Below are positions 11,497-22,798 of a DNA stretch of 64,000 nt, piece after piece (position 1 is the stretch's first letter; the number at the start of each line of letters is the position of its first letter). Below the pieces are notes generated by a model. The model ran no database searches and was not told where the DNA came from. It was given only the letters and a program-made list of their open reading frames with translations. A program made the translations under genes and the position numbers. Source of the DNA: Hemerocallis citrina (Eukaryota; Streptophyta; Magnoliopsida; Asparagales; Asphodelaceae); contig CM030366.1 of assembly GCA_017893485.1 (NCBI GenBank), positions 187,843,947-187,907,946 of the forward strand, written 5' to 3'.

Positions 11497-12680
11497 AAGA
11501 CTCAAAATTTAGGTATCTGTATATTGTATTTATTTATATAACTAATACTATCAAAGGATCTATTCATATTTCACTGAGAAAAGAGACCACAGTACCCAAT
11601 TATTTGGTGTGGGATATATTAATTCGAACAAATGCCTTTTGGTTCTGGTGCAGGTTTCTATGGAGTCATGTGTAAGTGATATATCATATATACTGGAGAA
11701 ATTTTCTGTAAAGTTTATATACTAAAGAGGAGGGGCGCAGATGTTGGCATAGAGGTGAGAGAAGTCAAATGCTTTTACAGTTTACTTTTGACATTATCAG
11801 ACAACTCTCTCCCTAAACCCGACAATGTAAAGTTTGTAATTATTTATCATATCTTAATAATTGGGTCACATTATTAATTATTAAGAAGATTATTCACTTT
11901 TATGTTTAGGACAGAAGGTGGATGGGGATAGGGATGTTTTTCTTTCGTACAGAAGGGTTGCATGTGTAAACCTGCGAAAATGATTAATGGGGAGTCTATA
12001 TTATCATATTTCCATCTCAGTAGCTGTGGCCTGTGGGTGATTGCAGAAAGTAGAAGAGCATTGATTTATTCATCCCATTTTCTATCTAATGTGTGCAAGT
12101 TGATCAACAACAACAACAACAAATCTTTTCTGGAAACGCAAATTTATCAATAGTGATCAGCCTTTTATCCTTCATTTGCCCGAGACAGAGATGGTGAAAC
12201 TGGCAGGGGCAAATCACACAATAGATTATTTCTTTGTTTCTTTTTTTGTTGTTGTTTCCTTTCGTTGCATAATCCTTTTTGGCTATGAATACTTTTGCAA
12301 CAAGGCTTTGGGTATTTGTTGCTGTGAATCATTTATCTAGTACAATTTACGCTCACTTTTGGATCTGTATTTGTCGACGTGACATCTAATGTTTCGGGAT
12401 TAGGAATTAGTTTCTGGTTTGTTCTTAAGAGGTCCTTGTGAACATCCAGCTAAACACAAACAAGAGAAGAATACAATCTCCAGTGACAAATTGACGAACT
12501 ATATAATAAGGCATCTGGTCCAGACCAGACACGATCTATCTTATTAGCTCATACTAGAAGCTGCGTTACCAGCCCCAACCCAACCCTCACAATCTTACAA
12601 CACAAGACAGAGCAACAACCCCTGCACTCCACCATAAAACAAGGAAGGATACGAAGTAGCTTCTGACCCCTCCTACATCA
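11497..12680 (+). other. 3' UTR and downstream spacer of the TLDc gene
   Basis: After the stop at 11496 the sequence is non-coding. A possible intron inside the 3' UTR runs from AGGTATCTG near 11511 to TGCAG near 11654, but no transcript evidence is available. A (CAA)n microsatellite lies at about 12105-12121. Nothing else is recognised. Confidence 0.4.
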
Positions 12681-12689
12681 TCCCCCAGT

Positions 12690-13571
12690 CACCCACCGAT
12701 CCACCATGAGAAGTGGCACGGTCACCCACTCCGGCCAGGACTACTTGCCTACTCCTCGAAACCTCTTGCCCCAGCCACCCCATAGCTTCCAGCGGATCTC
12801 CCCTGAGTCCCCTCACTTCTCATATCTTCAACGAACCAATGCCACAAAAATTTGAACTCACCCATTGGGACAAAAACCAAAAAAAAAAAAAAAAAAAAAA
12901 GTATGACGGCTAGGCCGATCCTTCCTACCATCTACTACATTTTAAAGTAATAATGAGCCTGCCTCCAAGCCGCCACAGAAGTGGCTTGTGCAGGGTGTTT
13001 GTCACCACCCTTACCGGCATGGTGTAGAGCTGGTATCAGCAACTAAGGCCAGGCCAGGCCAGCATTAACTATTTCCAAGAGTCGAAAGAGCTATTCTTGC
13101 AACAGTTTGTCTGTAGCCGTCAACCGGATAAAGTTCACAACATAATTGCTCTCCATCCTACACGGGAGGAAGGAGAAAGCTTACATTTGCAGGTTCAAGG
13201 CCGAGGGAACAACGGTGGAAGAGTCCATGAGTCAGCCAGGGCCTGATTTGATAACCTAACCTCAATGGTCGCTATATAGACTAACTCCTTGTTGAAGAAA
13301 CTGTTATCGTCAACAGGGGATTTCATGAGCAGGGGCGAGAAATTCATCAACAAAGAGGAAGCAGAAACAAGTATGCTTCCAACCCAACGGGCCTTAGCTT
13401 CCCAACATGAACCAACCCCCACCACTCATAACTAGCCCCATCATCGAAACAAAAAGAAAGAAAGGGGCGGAACGAGTGGAACACCAGGGATATAAAACCT
13501 ACAATGGAACCTTCATTGAACTCAACGCTCCTAGAGCAAATATTTTAATGCAAATTTGTCCTCCAGATTAT
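12690..13571 (+). pseudogene. Ty3-gypsy gag fragment, decayed, cut by copia A
   Basis: Translations on the + strand show pieces of a gypsy capsid region: FQESKELFLQQFV then SRQPDKVHNIIALH near 13075-13165, a mutated 'GESL' block, FINKEEAE near 13345, and TYNGTFIELNAPRANILMQI near 13497-13560. The last phrase resembles the 'yTPLNapReKIL' block found after the capsid in Tat-lineage gag. Frameshifts and a poly-A run (about 12880-12900) break it. The fragment stops exactly where copia element A begins at 13572, so A inserted into it. No LTR of this gypsy copy was recognised. Confidence 0.6.
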
Positions 13572-13976
13572 TGTTGGGTTTATATGTCTTGCATACTATG
13601 CTAATATGAAGATAAGTTGGTCAAGCAAAAGAGGGATCGAAGCAAGCATTGGAGTAGAAGAGCAGCAACAATGCAGAGAGACATGGCGGTCGACTGCGCT
13701 TTGGGCGGTTGACTACCCAAGCTCTCAGTTTTGGGAAGACCAGATTATGGTCGACTGCCACTTTGGGCAGTCAACCGTCAAGCGGCGACAACAGGCTATT
13801 GGGTTGGATCTTGGTGATCTGTTTTGGGCCCAACTTCTTCTCCATGTTAGATCCCATGACTCCTATCATGTAGCTTCTTCTTCAGAATATATCAGACGGC
13901 TATTGTATCAAGACTATAGGGTTTATATATCGGACGGCTATTGTATCAAGACTATAGGGTTTCTCTAGTTCTCTAT
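13572..13976 (+). repeat. Copia A 5' LTR, first piece (second piece 19394-19719)
   Basis: Aligns with the first part of the 3' LTR (21898 onward): shared TGTTGGGTTTATATGTCT, CATACTATGCT, GGCGGTCGACTGC, TTCTTCTCCATGTTAGATC and ATCATGTAGCTTCTTCTTCA. The second piece shares AGAGTACTTCATCTGAGAG, GTGAATTCTCCATTGTAAAC and GGATAAATATTGTGTGC-type text with the 3' LTR. A 24-bp direct duplication (ATATATC(A/G)GACGGCTATTG) lies at 13888-13945. Confidence 0.8.
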
Positions 13977-14507
13977 TGTTGGAAAATAATCTGTGGGCTC
14001 ACATATGTGACCAAATGTATAATTGCTATTCTAAAGTCTAACCCAAATTAAAGTGATCTAATCAAGATTAAGTAATGGGTTAAAAGCATATAATTTAAAG
14101 TGTGATATAACACGTGTAGAGACAGTAAAGTAAATTTCTCATTTTGTGATGGGCAAAATTGGAAATCAACAATTATCAATTAGGGTTATGGTCCCCTATA
14201 TATACGTATCTTCTTATTCTATCTGTAATCCCATCAACAGAAGAATAGAGAGACGACCTCTCATAGAAGTGCGTATCATATAGAAAGATCCAAACCCTCT
14301 GCGCAATCTCCATCAATGACTTCAGGTTAGTGCTTCCGCTTTTAATGTTCTTCTTCTTTTGATTTAGCAAAGATCTATAGTTTCATGATTTAGAATTTTA
14401 TATTAAAGAACTTTTGCAACATGATTAAGATCTAGATTCATAGAAACATGTTTTAGGTTGTTATTAATGTTTTAATCATGTTCTTTAGTGTATATAAAAT
14501 TCCATCA
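13977..14507 (+). repeat. Copia B 5' LTR
   Basis: Starts TGTTGGAAAATAATCTGTGG and ends TTCCATCA before the primer site. It shares GGTTATGGTCCCCTAT, CTCATAGAAGTGCGTATCAT and the stretch after CAGGTTAGTGCTTCCGC with the 3' copy. The string CCCTATATATACG (about 14193) is the likely TATA region. Confidence 0.9.
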
Positions 14508-14509
14508 AT

Positions 14510-14522
14510 TGGTATCAGAGCC
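14510..14522 (+). other. tRNA-Met primer-binding site of copia B
   Basis: TGGTATCAGAGCC, complementary to the 3' end of initiator tRNA-Met, lies two bases after the LTR. This is the usual minus-strand primer site of Ty1-copia elements. Confidence 0.9.
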
Positions 14523-16170
14523 ATCTTTGCTGAATTAATTGAAGAAATTTAGGGTTTCTTGTTTAAAGAAATTTAGGGTTTCTTGTTCAAGAAATTTAAG
14601 AAATTTAGGGTTTATTTTGATCTTTTTTTGTTTTCTTGGTATTTGATCTTCCTCTTTAAGAAATTCAATTGATGAAGTATTTGAATTAATTTCGTTTAGA
14701 TCTGGAATTAAATTTAAATTAAAAAAATTAAAATTTTTTAAAAAAAAAACGTCAGATCTGGAATGGAACTTGTTATGGTTTTGGATTTTAAAGATGTGGT
14801 TTTGATATTCTGGATGTTGATTAGATCAGATTTATTCATGGCGTTTACCGTAATATTCTTCGCACTGCAAGCATATAACTGTTTTATGCCTTTTATTGTT
14901 ATCATTTACTTCGTAGGATGATTACTCAATAAATATATGTGCAACAGTTGGCAACTACATTGTTTTAGTTGATGAAATGATTAGACCCATAGACTATATA
15001 GTTGTTAACCTAATACTTCATGTTTTTTGTCATCTATTCAAGTCATAATAAGGTATAGTTGTTGTGAGTTGGTCAAGTTCTTTAAATCTTCCTTGTTAAT
15101 ACTGTGATGTTCCAGTAATAGGGATCATAACTATTGTGTACATAATTGAGGGTTTTTTAGCTCAAAAGTACACAAATACGTCCTTCTCTATTACTCGATA
15201 TGAATTGTTCAGATTTGGCTTTAGATATGGATAATTAATCAGGATTGACCCATAATGATTTGTATAGAGGTAGTTGTGTGGAATTATTTGACCCGGTGGG
15301 GCACAGCTGAGATGATGGGGCTGTGTGTTTTGGCTTCAGCACACCCTGTGCTGACGTGAGCAGCGGGAAGAAGCAGATGCTTCTGCAGTTAAAGTGAGCC
15401 CCCATGGGGTTGCTGGCTTTGGCTTCGACTATTGCAGTTTATAAGAATAGGTCTCCGGGAGTGGGATTTATTTGTCTTCTGTTAACTGAAAAGATTTTAG
15501 TAGATAGATATGGTTCTGTTATGATTTTGTTATTATTTCAGATAGATATACATCACATTTTCTGTTATGGTTTTGTTATCTTTTTAAAATAGATATTATC
15601 TTAACATTATCTATCTAAAATAAAGTAAAATTACAAAAAAGTAAGGAAAAGATAAAATTTTGGGAAACAATTAAAATTAAAATTTTGGTTTTGGATTTTC
15701 TTATGAATGTCCAATATTTGAATATATTAATTGAAACAAAATGTTGCCAAAGTGACCTCTTTTGTGTAGATTAATTTATTTAAAATATCAAGATGATTGT
15801 GTGTTTGTATTCAAGTGTTTATTAACTGACCCAAAGGTAAGTTGATATTTGGCCAAATTTCATACACATCTGTGGTAATAAATATGTGACAATTATAAGG
15901 TATTCCATGTGAACAATAGGTCAGTCCAAAGAATGACTTATTATTTGACAGGATTTATTGTCAATATTTGATTACTACAATAAGAGTACCGCTTACAGTT
16001 AATGTTACTGTCCAAAGACTTGATATTAATGTTATACCTGGTATCTTGAGATGGGATTAATCATTATTTGAATTTATTGTTTTATATGGATTCTCATGTG
16101 AGCTTATTTTGTTTGTTTTTGTTCTATATTCAGTTAGTTTATCATCTGCTGCCTCAATAACTGCTAACAT
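14523..16170 (+). other. Copia B leader / eroded region without gene
   Basis: About 1.6 kb of AT-rich sequence follows the primer site. It contains triple near-copies of AAGAAATTTAGGGTTTCTTG at 14540-14610 and no credible reading frame. In an intact element gag would begin within the first few hundred bases; here a gag start (PMLNGTNF) appears only near 16180. Confidence 0.6.
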
Positions 16171-16173
16171 CAA

Positions 16174-18453
16174 TTCTATTCCCATGCTTAATGGGACAAA
16201 TTTCAAGGATTAGAAAAGGACTCTTAAGGATATGGTAAGGAGTATGATTGCTCATTCCACCATACCCGAGTTCCTCTGGGAGAAGCATTAAAGACAGTAG
16301 CTTACATTCTCAATAGAGTACCAACTAAAGCAGCTGCAAAAACACCTATGAGCTTTAGACAGGTCGAAAGCCTACTCTAAAGCACTTTCATACTTGGGAA
16401 TGTCCAGTTGAGGCAAGGCCTAACAGACCACATGAAAAGAAATTGGACTTCAAAATAGTGAGCAGCTACTTTATTGGTTATTCTGAACGATCTAGGGGCT
16501 ATAAGTTTTATGATCTCACAGTTAGGAATATTTTTGAGACGGGAACTGCAACATTTTTTGAGGAAGTTGAGTTTAGGGAGAGAAATAAAGTTAGGGACAT
16601 TGCTTTTGAGGATGAATTGGATTCAATTACAAACCCAATTCCTACTATCACTTTTGACAATATTCAGGTTCACACACCTATTATTGATTAAGAAGTGAAT
16701 CCAGAACCTCAACAAGACAATGTTGAACAACCCCCCCCCCCCCCCCCAATTCAAAATGAGGTATTTGTTCCAGAAGAACAAACTCAACAACCTCAAGAAC
16801 CGGTGCAATTAAGGAGATCTACGAGAGAAAGGAGGAATGCTATTCCGAATGATTACATTGTATTTCTCCAAGAACATGAGGATGACAATGGAATGATGGA
16901 AGATGATCCAATCACATTACATCAGGCCATGAAAGATTGTAACTCTCAAAAGTGGATTAATGCTATGAATGAGGAGTATAAGTCTATGCAAGACAACAAA
17001 ATTTGGGAACTTGTCCCATTACCAGAAGGTGCAAAACCAACTGGTTGTAAATGGATATTTAAGACCAAGAGGGATGCAATGGTAATGTGAAGAGGTATAA
17101 GGCACGTCTTGTAGCTAAAGGCTATACTCAGAAAGAAGACATTGATTTTACAGAGACTTTCTCTCCAGTTTCATCGAAAGACTCGTACATGACAATTATG
17201 GCAATTGTTGCTCATCTTGATCTTGAGCTACATCAGATGGATGTCAAGACGGCGTTTCTCAATGGCAATATTGACGAGACAATTTATATGGTGCAACCAG
17301 AAAACTTTATGTCGGGAGATCCAAAGAATATGGTTTGCAAATTGACAAAATCCATCTATGGACTCAAACAAGCTTCTCGTCAATGGTACCACAAGTTTCA
17401 TCAAGTAATTATCTCATTTGGTTTTGAGATGAATGTAGTTGAAGATTGTGTGTATCACAAGTTCAGTGGGAGTAAGCATATATTCCTAGTTCTATATGTC
17501 GATGACATATTGCTTGCCACTAATGATATAGATTGCTTGCCACTAATGAAGGATCTTGGGGATGCCTCTTTTGTATTAGGAATTCAGATACACCGAGATC
17601 GTTCTCAAGGTATTCTAGGATTATCACAAAAGGGATATATCGATAAAGTACTCAAAAGGTTTGGAATGCAAGATTGTAGACCAGGGGATACCCCTGTTGC
17701 TAAAGGAGACAAATTTAGTTTCAATCAGTGTCCTAAAAGTAACCTTGAAATTTAGGAAATACAAAAGATCTCCTATGCATCAGCTATTGTGAGTCTAATG
17801 TATGCTCAAGTATGTACGCGTCTGGATATTGCGTACATTGTTGGGATGTTAGGCAGGTATTTAAGAAACCTGGTATGGACTATTGGATAGCAGCCAAGAG
17901 GGCCATGAGGTATCTTCAGAGAACAAAAGACTACATGCTCACATATAGGAAATTAGATCATTTGGATGTCATAAGGTATTCTGATTCTGATTTCACTAGG
18001 GTGCCAAGATAGCAAAAAGTCTACATTATGCTATATTTACCTGTTAGCTAGAGGAGCTATATCCTGGAAAAATGTCAAACAGACACTTATAGCTTCTTCC
18101 ACTATGGCAGCAGAGTATGTAGCATGCTATGAGGCATCAAATCATGGAATATGGCTGCGGAATTTTGTCACTGGGCTGCACATTTTGGAGAATATAGAAA
18201 GACCTCTCAAGTTATTTTGTGACAATAAGTCAGCAGTAATGTATTCCAACAACAACAGGAGTTCAACAAAGTCGAAACATATTGACATAAAGTTTCTAGT
18301 TGTGAAAGAGTGCAAAGTGGACATATGTCCATAGAGCACATTCGGACAAACTCCATGATAGCGGATCCGCTCACAAAGAGATTACCACCCAAGGTCTTTT
18401 ATGAGCATACTTCTCATATGGGTGTTGTATTATTTGAGGATATCATGATTTAG
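16174..18453 (+). pseudogene. Copia B polyprotein remnant: gag start fused to integrase, RT and RNase H
   Basis: A gag start (INSIPMLNGTNFKD, typical copia) runs directly into integrase sequence MVRSMIAHSTIPEFLW near 16230, so the rest of gag, protease and the integrase core have been deleted. Then come the integrase tail, the linker RRSTRERRNAIPNDYI, and RT with KWIFKTKRDA, RYKARLVAKGYTQKE, DVKTAFLNG, YGLKQASRQWYHKF and the catalytic LYVDDIL (near 17500). RNase H shows SSTMAAEYVACYEASNHGIW and NKSAVMYSNNNRSSTKSKHI, ending near DPLTKRLPPKVFYEH. Stops or frameshifts occur at 16213, 16370, 17088, 17755 and 18010. A 17-base poly-C run (16731-16747) falls in the proline-rich linker. After YVDDILLA a duplicated GATTGCTTGCCACTAATGA replaces part of the palm. 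Confidence 0.9.
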
Positions 18454-18860
18454 TGGGAGTTTGTATTTTATTTGCATTATGTTTGTGTGATATATTTATA
18501 CATTTGGTTAGGTTCTGATCAGAAATAAAGAATGCAGTTTTCTCACTCTTTTGTCATGTTTTGATTCTGACCTCACTTAAGTTTTAAAGAGGACCAGTTG
18601 GACATAGGCATGTGTATAGATCACATTGCATGAAATTTCCATGCTACACATTCACACTTGATCTATGTCGTTTGATTTAGTTGATATATGTGACCATTGA
18701 TGAATTTAGTTACGATAAATGTAACGAAAATTGCTTTGATCCTATATTTACATGATTGGACGAGATTGTTTGACTATGCTTTTGGTTATGATAGTAAAAT
18801 TTTGAGCTCATAAAGTACGTACATTTATAAGGAGTAACATATGTGGCCCAAGTGAGAGAT

Positions 18861-19393
18861 TGTTGGAAAATAATCTATGTGGGCTCACATATGTGACTAA
18901 ATGTATAATTGCTATTTTAAAGTCTAACCCAAATTAAAGTGATCTAATCAAGATTAAGTAATGGGTTAAAAGCATATAATTTAAAGTGTGATATAACACG
19001 TGTAGAGATCGTAAAGTAAATTTCTCATTTTGTGATGGGCAAAATTGGAAATCAACAATTATCAATTAGGGTTATGGTCCCCTATTTATACGTATCTTCT
19101 TATTCCATCTGTAATCCCATCAACGGAAAAATAGAGAGACGGCCTCTCATAGAAGTGCGTATCATATAGGAAGATCCAAACCCCTTGCATAATCTCCATC
19201 AATGGCTTCAGGTTAGTGCTTCCGCTTTTAATGATCTTCTTCTTTTGATTTAGCAAAGATCTATAGTTTCATTATTTAGGATTTTATATTAAAGCACTTT
19301 TGCAACATGATTAAGATCTAGATTCATAGAAACATGTTTTAGGTTGTTATTAATGTTTTATGCATGTTCTTAAGTGTATATAAAATTTCATCA
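18861..19393 (+). repeat. Copia B 3' LTR
   Basis: Near-identical to 13977-14507. Scattered differences (for example CTATGTGGGCTC against CTGTGGGCTC, and ATGATCTTC against ATGTTCTTC) show that some time has passed since insertion. Confidence 0.9.
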
Positions 19394-19721
19394 CTTTATA
19401 TTTATCAATATAATAGCTTAATGTAGAGTAATTCTATTAAGTGCCAAAAAAAAAGAGTACTTCATCTGAGAGGTGAGTGAATTCTCCATTGTAAACAACA
19501 AATATTTTCAGTTACGCTTGGGAGAGGGTTGTGGTGAAAGTTGTAACTCTTGTATATTTTCTATTGAATAATACCTTGGTTTTTCTCATCGGATTAGGGC
19601 TTGCCCAAATCGAGATAAATATTGTGTGCATTGTGTGTTTGTTGTGATCTATAATTTGTTTGGTGGTTTGTATTGATCGTGCCAAAGACTCAAAAAAATC
19701 CAGTGCATAATTCCTAACAAT

Positions 19722-19733
19722 TGGTATCAGAGC
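19722..19733 (+). other. tRNA-Met primer-binding site of copia A
   Basis: TGGTATCAGAGC follows the second piece of the A 5' LTR (ends CCTAACA at 19719) by two bases. It proves that the two LTR pieces around element B belong to one 5' LTR. Confidence 0.9.
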
Positions 19734-19788
19734 ATCAGGTGAGAAATCTTCCGTAGGTTCGTGGGTTTGTTCGAATTCCTAGGAGAAG

Positions 19789-21112
19789 ATGGCAGATCAT
19801 AGCATGGAGATTAAGCAGTTTGATGGTAAGATCAACTTTAATCCGGAAGGTGGACATGGATGACACATTGGTTCAAAAGGGCTTCCATATTGCCCTAGGT
19901 GGAGATAAAGGGAAGCCAACCAACATGAAGCAGGAGAAGTGTGATGAGATTTATTTGAAAGTCTTGAGTTTAATTTGGCTGCAACTGGCGGACGAAGTCA
20001 AGTGTAATTTCCTTGAGGAGACAAGTGCGGCGAGTATCTGGTAAGGGTGGCAATTGGCCCCAACTCGACTTGGGCCCGCCTAGGTCCGACCCTATAATTA
20101 GCGGGCTTGGGCTAATCATTCTTATTTCGGGCCAGGCTCGGGCTCAATTTTTAGGCCTGAGGAAAATTCGGGCCGGGCTTGGGCCCAAGTGCTTAGGCCC
20201 GATGGCCCGAATTAAATTTTTATATATGCATGTGTATATTTTTGTATACATCATATATATTTATGTATGACTTTTTTTAAAGAGAATATTAATGTAAGTA
20301 AGTTGAAATGAGTGTTAAAGTTTATAGATATAGAAATTATGCATTTTAAATAAAATTAAATGAAATAGACAAATTAGATGTTAATTACTCTAAAGTTTAT
20401 ATTATTCATATTATTGTTATTTTTTTATCGTATATTATTATTGATATAGTTTTATTTTATGTGAAAGTTATATATTAGAACATGCATAAGTAGTTTGGGC
20501 CTAGGCCCGAACCTATTTTCGGGCCTAATTCGGGCCCGGGCTCGGGCCTAATTTTTTAAGCCCGAAGAAAAAAATCGGGTCGGGTTCGGGCCTATATTTT
20601 CACCTTCGGGCCCGGGCCTATATGGGTCCGGCCCAAACCCGACCTGTTGCCAGCCTAGTCTATGGGCAAGACTAAAAAATGACTACTCGGGATCATCGTT
20701 GCTGAATCGGATGTACTAAAAGCAAAGGTTGTTTCGTTTCTCAATGAATGAAGGTACTTATCTTCGAGATAATATTGTGGAGTTCAATAAGGTATTATCT
20801 GAACTAATAACGATAAACACAGATGATTTAAGCGAATATGATAAAGCTTTAAAATTGATATATTCACTCCCATTTTTGTATCAACACTTGATAACTACCA
20901 TGCTACATAGAAAATCTGACAAGGAGACACTTATAGTAGCCAGAGTGATCAAGGGTTTGAAAGAAGATGAAATTATGAAGGAGACTCATAAATTGGGGTT
21001 TATTTCTACAACTTGTTTCGTGGCGGCGAGTGTTGATACTTCAATTGAAAGGGATATGGTACACGAAGGTAAGATATGTTGCCACCATTGTAGAGGGATT
21101 GTGGCAAGTGGT
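19789..21112 (+). pseudogene. Copia A gag remnant, interrupted by a hAT-like element
   Basis: Begins ATG with MADHSMEIKQFDGKINF, a typical copia gag N-terminus. After a frameshift it reads VDMDDTLVQKGFHIALGG, then CDEIYLKVLSLIWLQLADEV and EETSAASIW up to 20041. The hAT-like element at 20042-20657 interrupts it. Gag resumes at 20658 with LWARLKNDY-like sequence, then GTYLRDNIVEFNKVLSELIT and SLPFLYQHLITTMLHRK and RVIKGLKEDEIMK, ending with a partial zinc knuckle (CCHHCRG) near 21080. This is the UBN2-type copia capsid. Several stops make it non-functional. Confidence 0.8.
20042..20657. mobile_element. Non-autonomous hAT-like element (copy 1)
   Basis: Termini TAAGGGTGGCAATTGGCCCC and, on the opposite strand, TAGGCTGGCAACAGGTCGGG are inverted repeats rich in GGGCC motifs that continue inward. 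The 8-bp flanks GTATCTGG and GTCTATGG match at 6 of 8 positions, as expected for an aged hAT duplication. No transposase is present. It interrupts copia A gag. A second member lies at 30136-31036. Confidence 0.75.
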
Positions 21113-21179
21113 TAAATCAGAAGGGTGCACACGTAGTGAGCACCACTGAATCAAGTGATAACTTCAATTGTCTTCTTGT

Positions 21180-21486
21180 TTCAAGTTCTTTAGATGTGAA
21201 TTCTGGCTGATTTCATGATTCGAAACGTTCTTCTCATATTTGCTTCGAGAGGAAGATGTTTTCTACTTACAAGCCTGCAATAGGTCATAGTGTGAGAACG
21301 ATGATTTGTGAGGTTTGTGAAATAGTGGGTGATAGAATAATTGAGTTGGAGACACCAAATAGTAAAGAGTTCATACTAGAAGAGATCATGCATATTCCTT
21401 TGATGAAGCAGAATCTGATATCCTTGGGGACACTGGATGCTTGGGGCTGCAGGTACACAGCTCAAGGTAAAGTTATTACATTTTAA
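21180..21486 (+). pseudogene. Copia A protease / gag-pre-integrase fragment
   Basis: The 76-codon stretch from 21256 reads MFSTYKPAIGHSVRTMICEV, then HIPLMKQNLISLGTLDAWGC and RYTAQGKVI, the segment between the protease active site and the pre-integrase domain in copia elements. The upstream part carrying the catalytic DSG is broken near 21205. Beyond 21486 coding potential ends and about 400 bp of unrecognised sequence leads to the 3' LTR, so RT and integrase have been deleted. Confidence 0.75.
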
Positions 21487-21897
21487 GAGAGTCGTCGTAA
21501 GGTAATGAACGGTAAGAGGCGGATTGGGCAGGGTCAGCACAACCTCTACAAGTTTTGGGGGAACAGGAAAACTGAGTCGAATGTTTGGAAACCCATTGTT
21601 CCTAAAGTAGTATCTAGTTTGCCATACTAGAATCATCGAAGCGAGAATGCAACGTTCGAATACCGTCGGAAGGTGAAAAGAGCCCTAGAGTTCCTACAAA
21701 GGCTGGCACCTCCGCGTTGACACTTACGGGGGTGTGCCCTTGAAGAGGGCATATGATTGAAGAAAATAAGTGGACGTTGATTGAACTAGCAGAAGAAGTA
21801 ATTAACCTGGGTTGTTTACAGGAAAAGATGAAAATAGTCTAGAAAAGTTTTAATCACACAGGTGTGGAAGCATGAGTATGCAATTCAATGTGAAGAT

Positions 21898-22585
21898 TGT
21901 TGGGTTTATATGTCTGACATACTATGCTGGTATAAAGAGAAGTGGGTGAAGGGAAGGAGAAATCGAAGCGAGCATTAGAGTAAAAGAGCAGAAGGAGCAC
22001 AACAGCAAAACGGAGACTTGGCGGTCGACTGCCCAAGCTCTCGAGTTAAGAAAGACCAGATCAAGGTTGACTGCCACTTTGGCAGTTGACCGTCAAGTGG
22101 CGGCAGCAGGCTATTGGGCTGGGTCATGGTGATTCGTTTTGGGTCCAATTTCTTCTCCATGTTAGATCGTACGAAACCTATCATGTAGCTTCTTCTTCAT
22201 GATATATCGGGCGACTATTGTATCAATACTACAATCTAGGGTTTCTCTAGATCTCCAAATCTATCGATGTAACGGCTCAATGTAGAGTAATTCTATTGAG
22301 TGCCAAATTGAAAAGAGAGAGTACTTCATCTGAGAGATGAGTGAATTCTCCATTGTAAACAATAAGTATTTCCGGTTAGACTTGAGAGATGGTCGTGATG
22401 AGATTTGTAACGTTTGTATCTTTTCTAGTTGAATAATATCTCGGTTTTTCTCCCCCAGATTAGGGCTTGTCCAAATCGGGATAAATATTGTGTGCTTTGT
22501 ATGTTTGGTGTGATCTACTATTTGCTTGGTGGTTTGTATTGATTGTGACGAATGCTCAATATGATGCAACACATGATTCCTAACG
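21898..22585 (+). repeat. Copia A 3' LTR
   Basis: Matches the split 5' LTR over its full length. Starts TGTTGGGTTTATATGTCTGA and ends TTCCTAACG, where CA is expected. It lacks the 24-bp duplication seen in the 5' copy. Confidence 0.85.
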
Positions 22586-22798
22586 AAAACTGTGTTCTTT
22601 AGTTCGAACCACAACTTCTTAGGTAAATATTTCTTCCAATAAAGTCACATAAATGGTCGAAATATCATAATATTAAAACTGTTCCAGGATTTGAGATATG
22701 CTCAAAAGATACAATCTTGTTCAAAAAAGATACCATTATCAAATTTACAAAAAACGAATGGTAATCAAATAATAAAATTCAAAATTATTATATTTTTT

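Larger units (their letters stand above)
13977..19393 (+). mobile_element. Ty1-copia element B, inserted in the LTR of element A
   Basis: LTRs at 13977-14507 and 18861-19393 are near-identical by eye, both starting TGTTGGAAAATAATCT and ending CATCA. The primer site TGGTATCAGAGCC is at 14510-14522 and a polypurine-like AGTGAGAGAT precedes the 3' LTR. The flanks CTCTAT (13971-13976) and CTTTAT (19394-19399) are an imperfect target duplication. The internal region lacks almost all of gag and protease; integrase C-terminus, RT and RNase H are present but broken. Confidence 0.9.
13572..22585 (+). mobile_element. Ty1-copia element A, nested host of element B and a hAT copy
   Basis: The LTRs begin TGTTGGGTTTATATGTCT and share long stretches. 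The 5' LTR is in two pieces, 13572-13976 and 19394-19719, separated by copia element B. The 3' LTR is 21898-22585 and ends CTAACG, a mutated CA. A tRNA-Met primer site (TGGTATCAGAGC) follows the 5' LTR at 19722. Only decayed gag and protease remain between the LTRs; integrase, RT and RNase H are absent. The flanks (ATTAT at left, AAAAC at right) do not match, so the target duplication has been lost or the ends have changed. Confidence 0.8.

Noticed and set aside
13567..22590. Target site duplication for copia A
   Set aside because: ATTAT before the 5' LTR and AAAAC after the 3' LTR do not match, and the 3' LTR ends CG, so no duplication was claimed.
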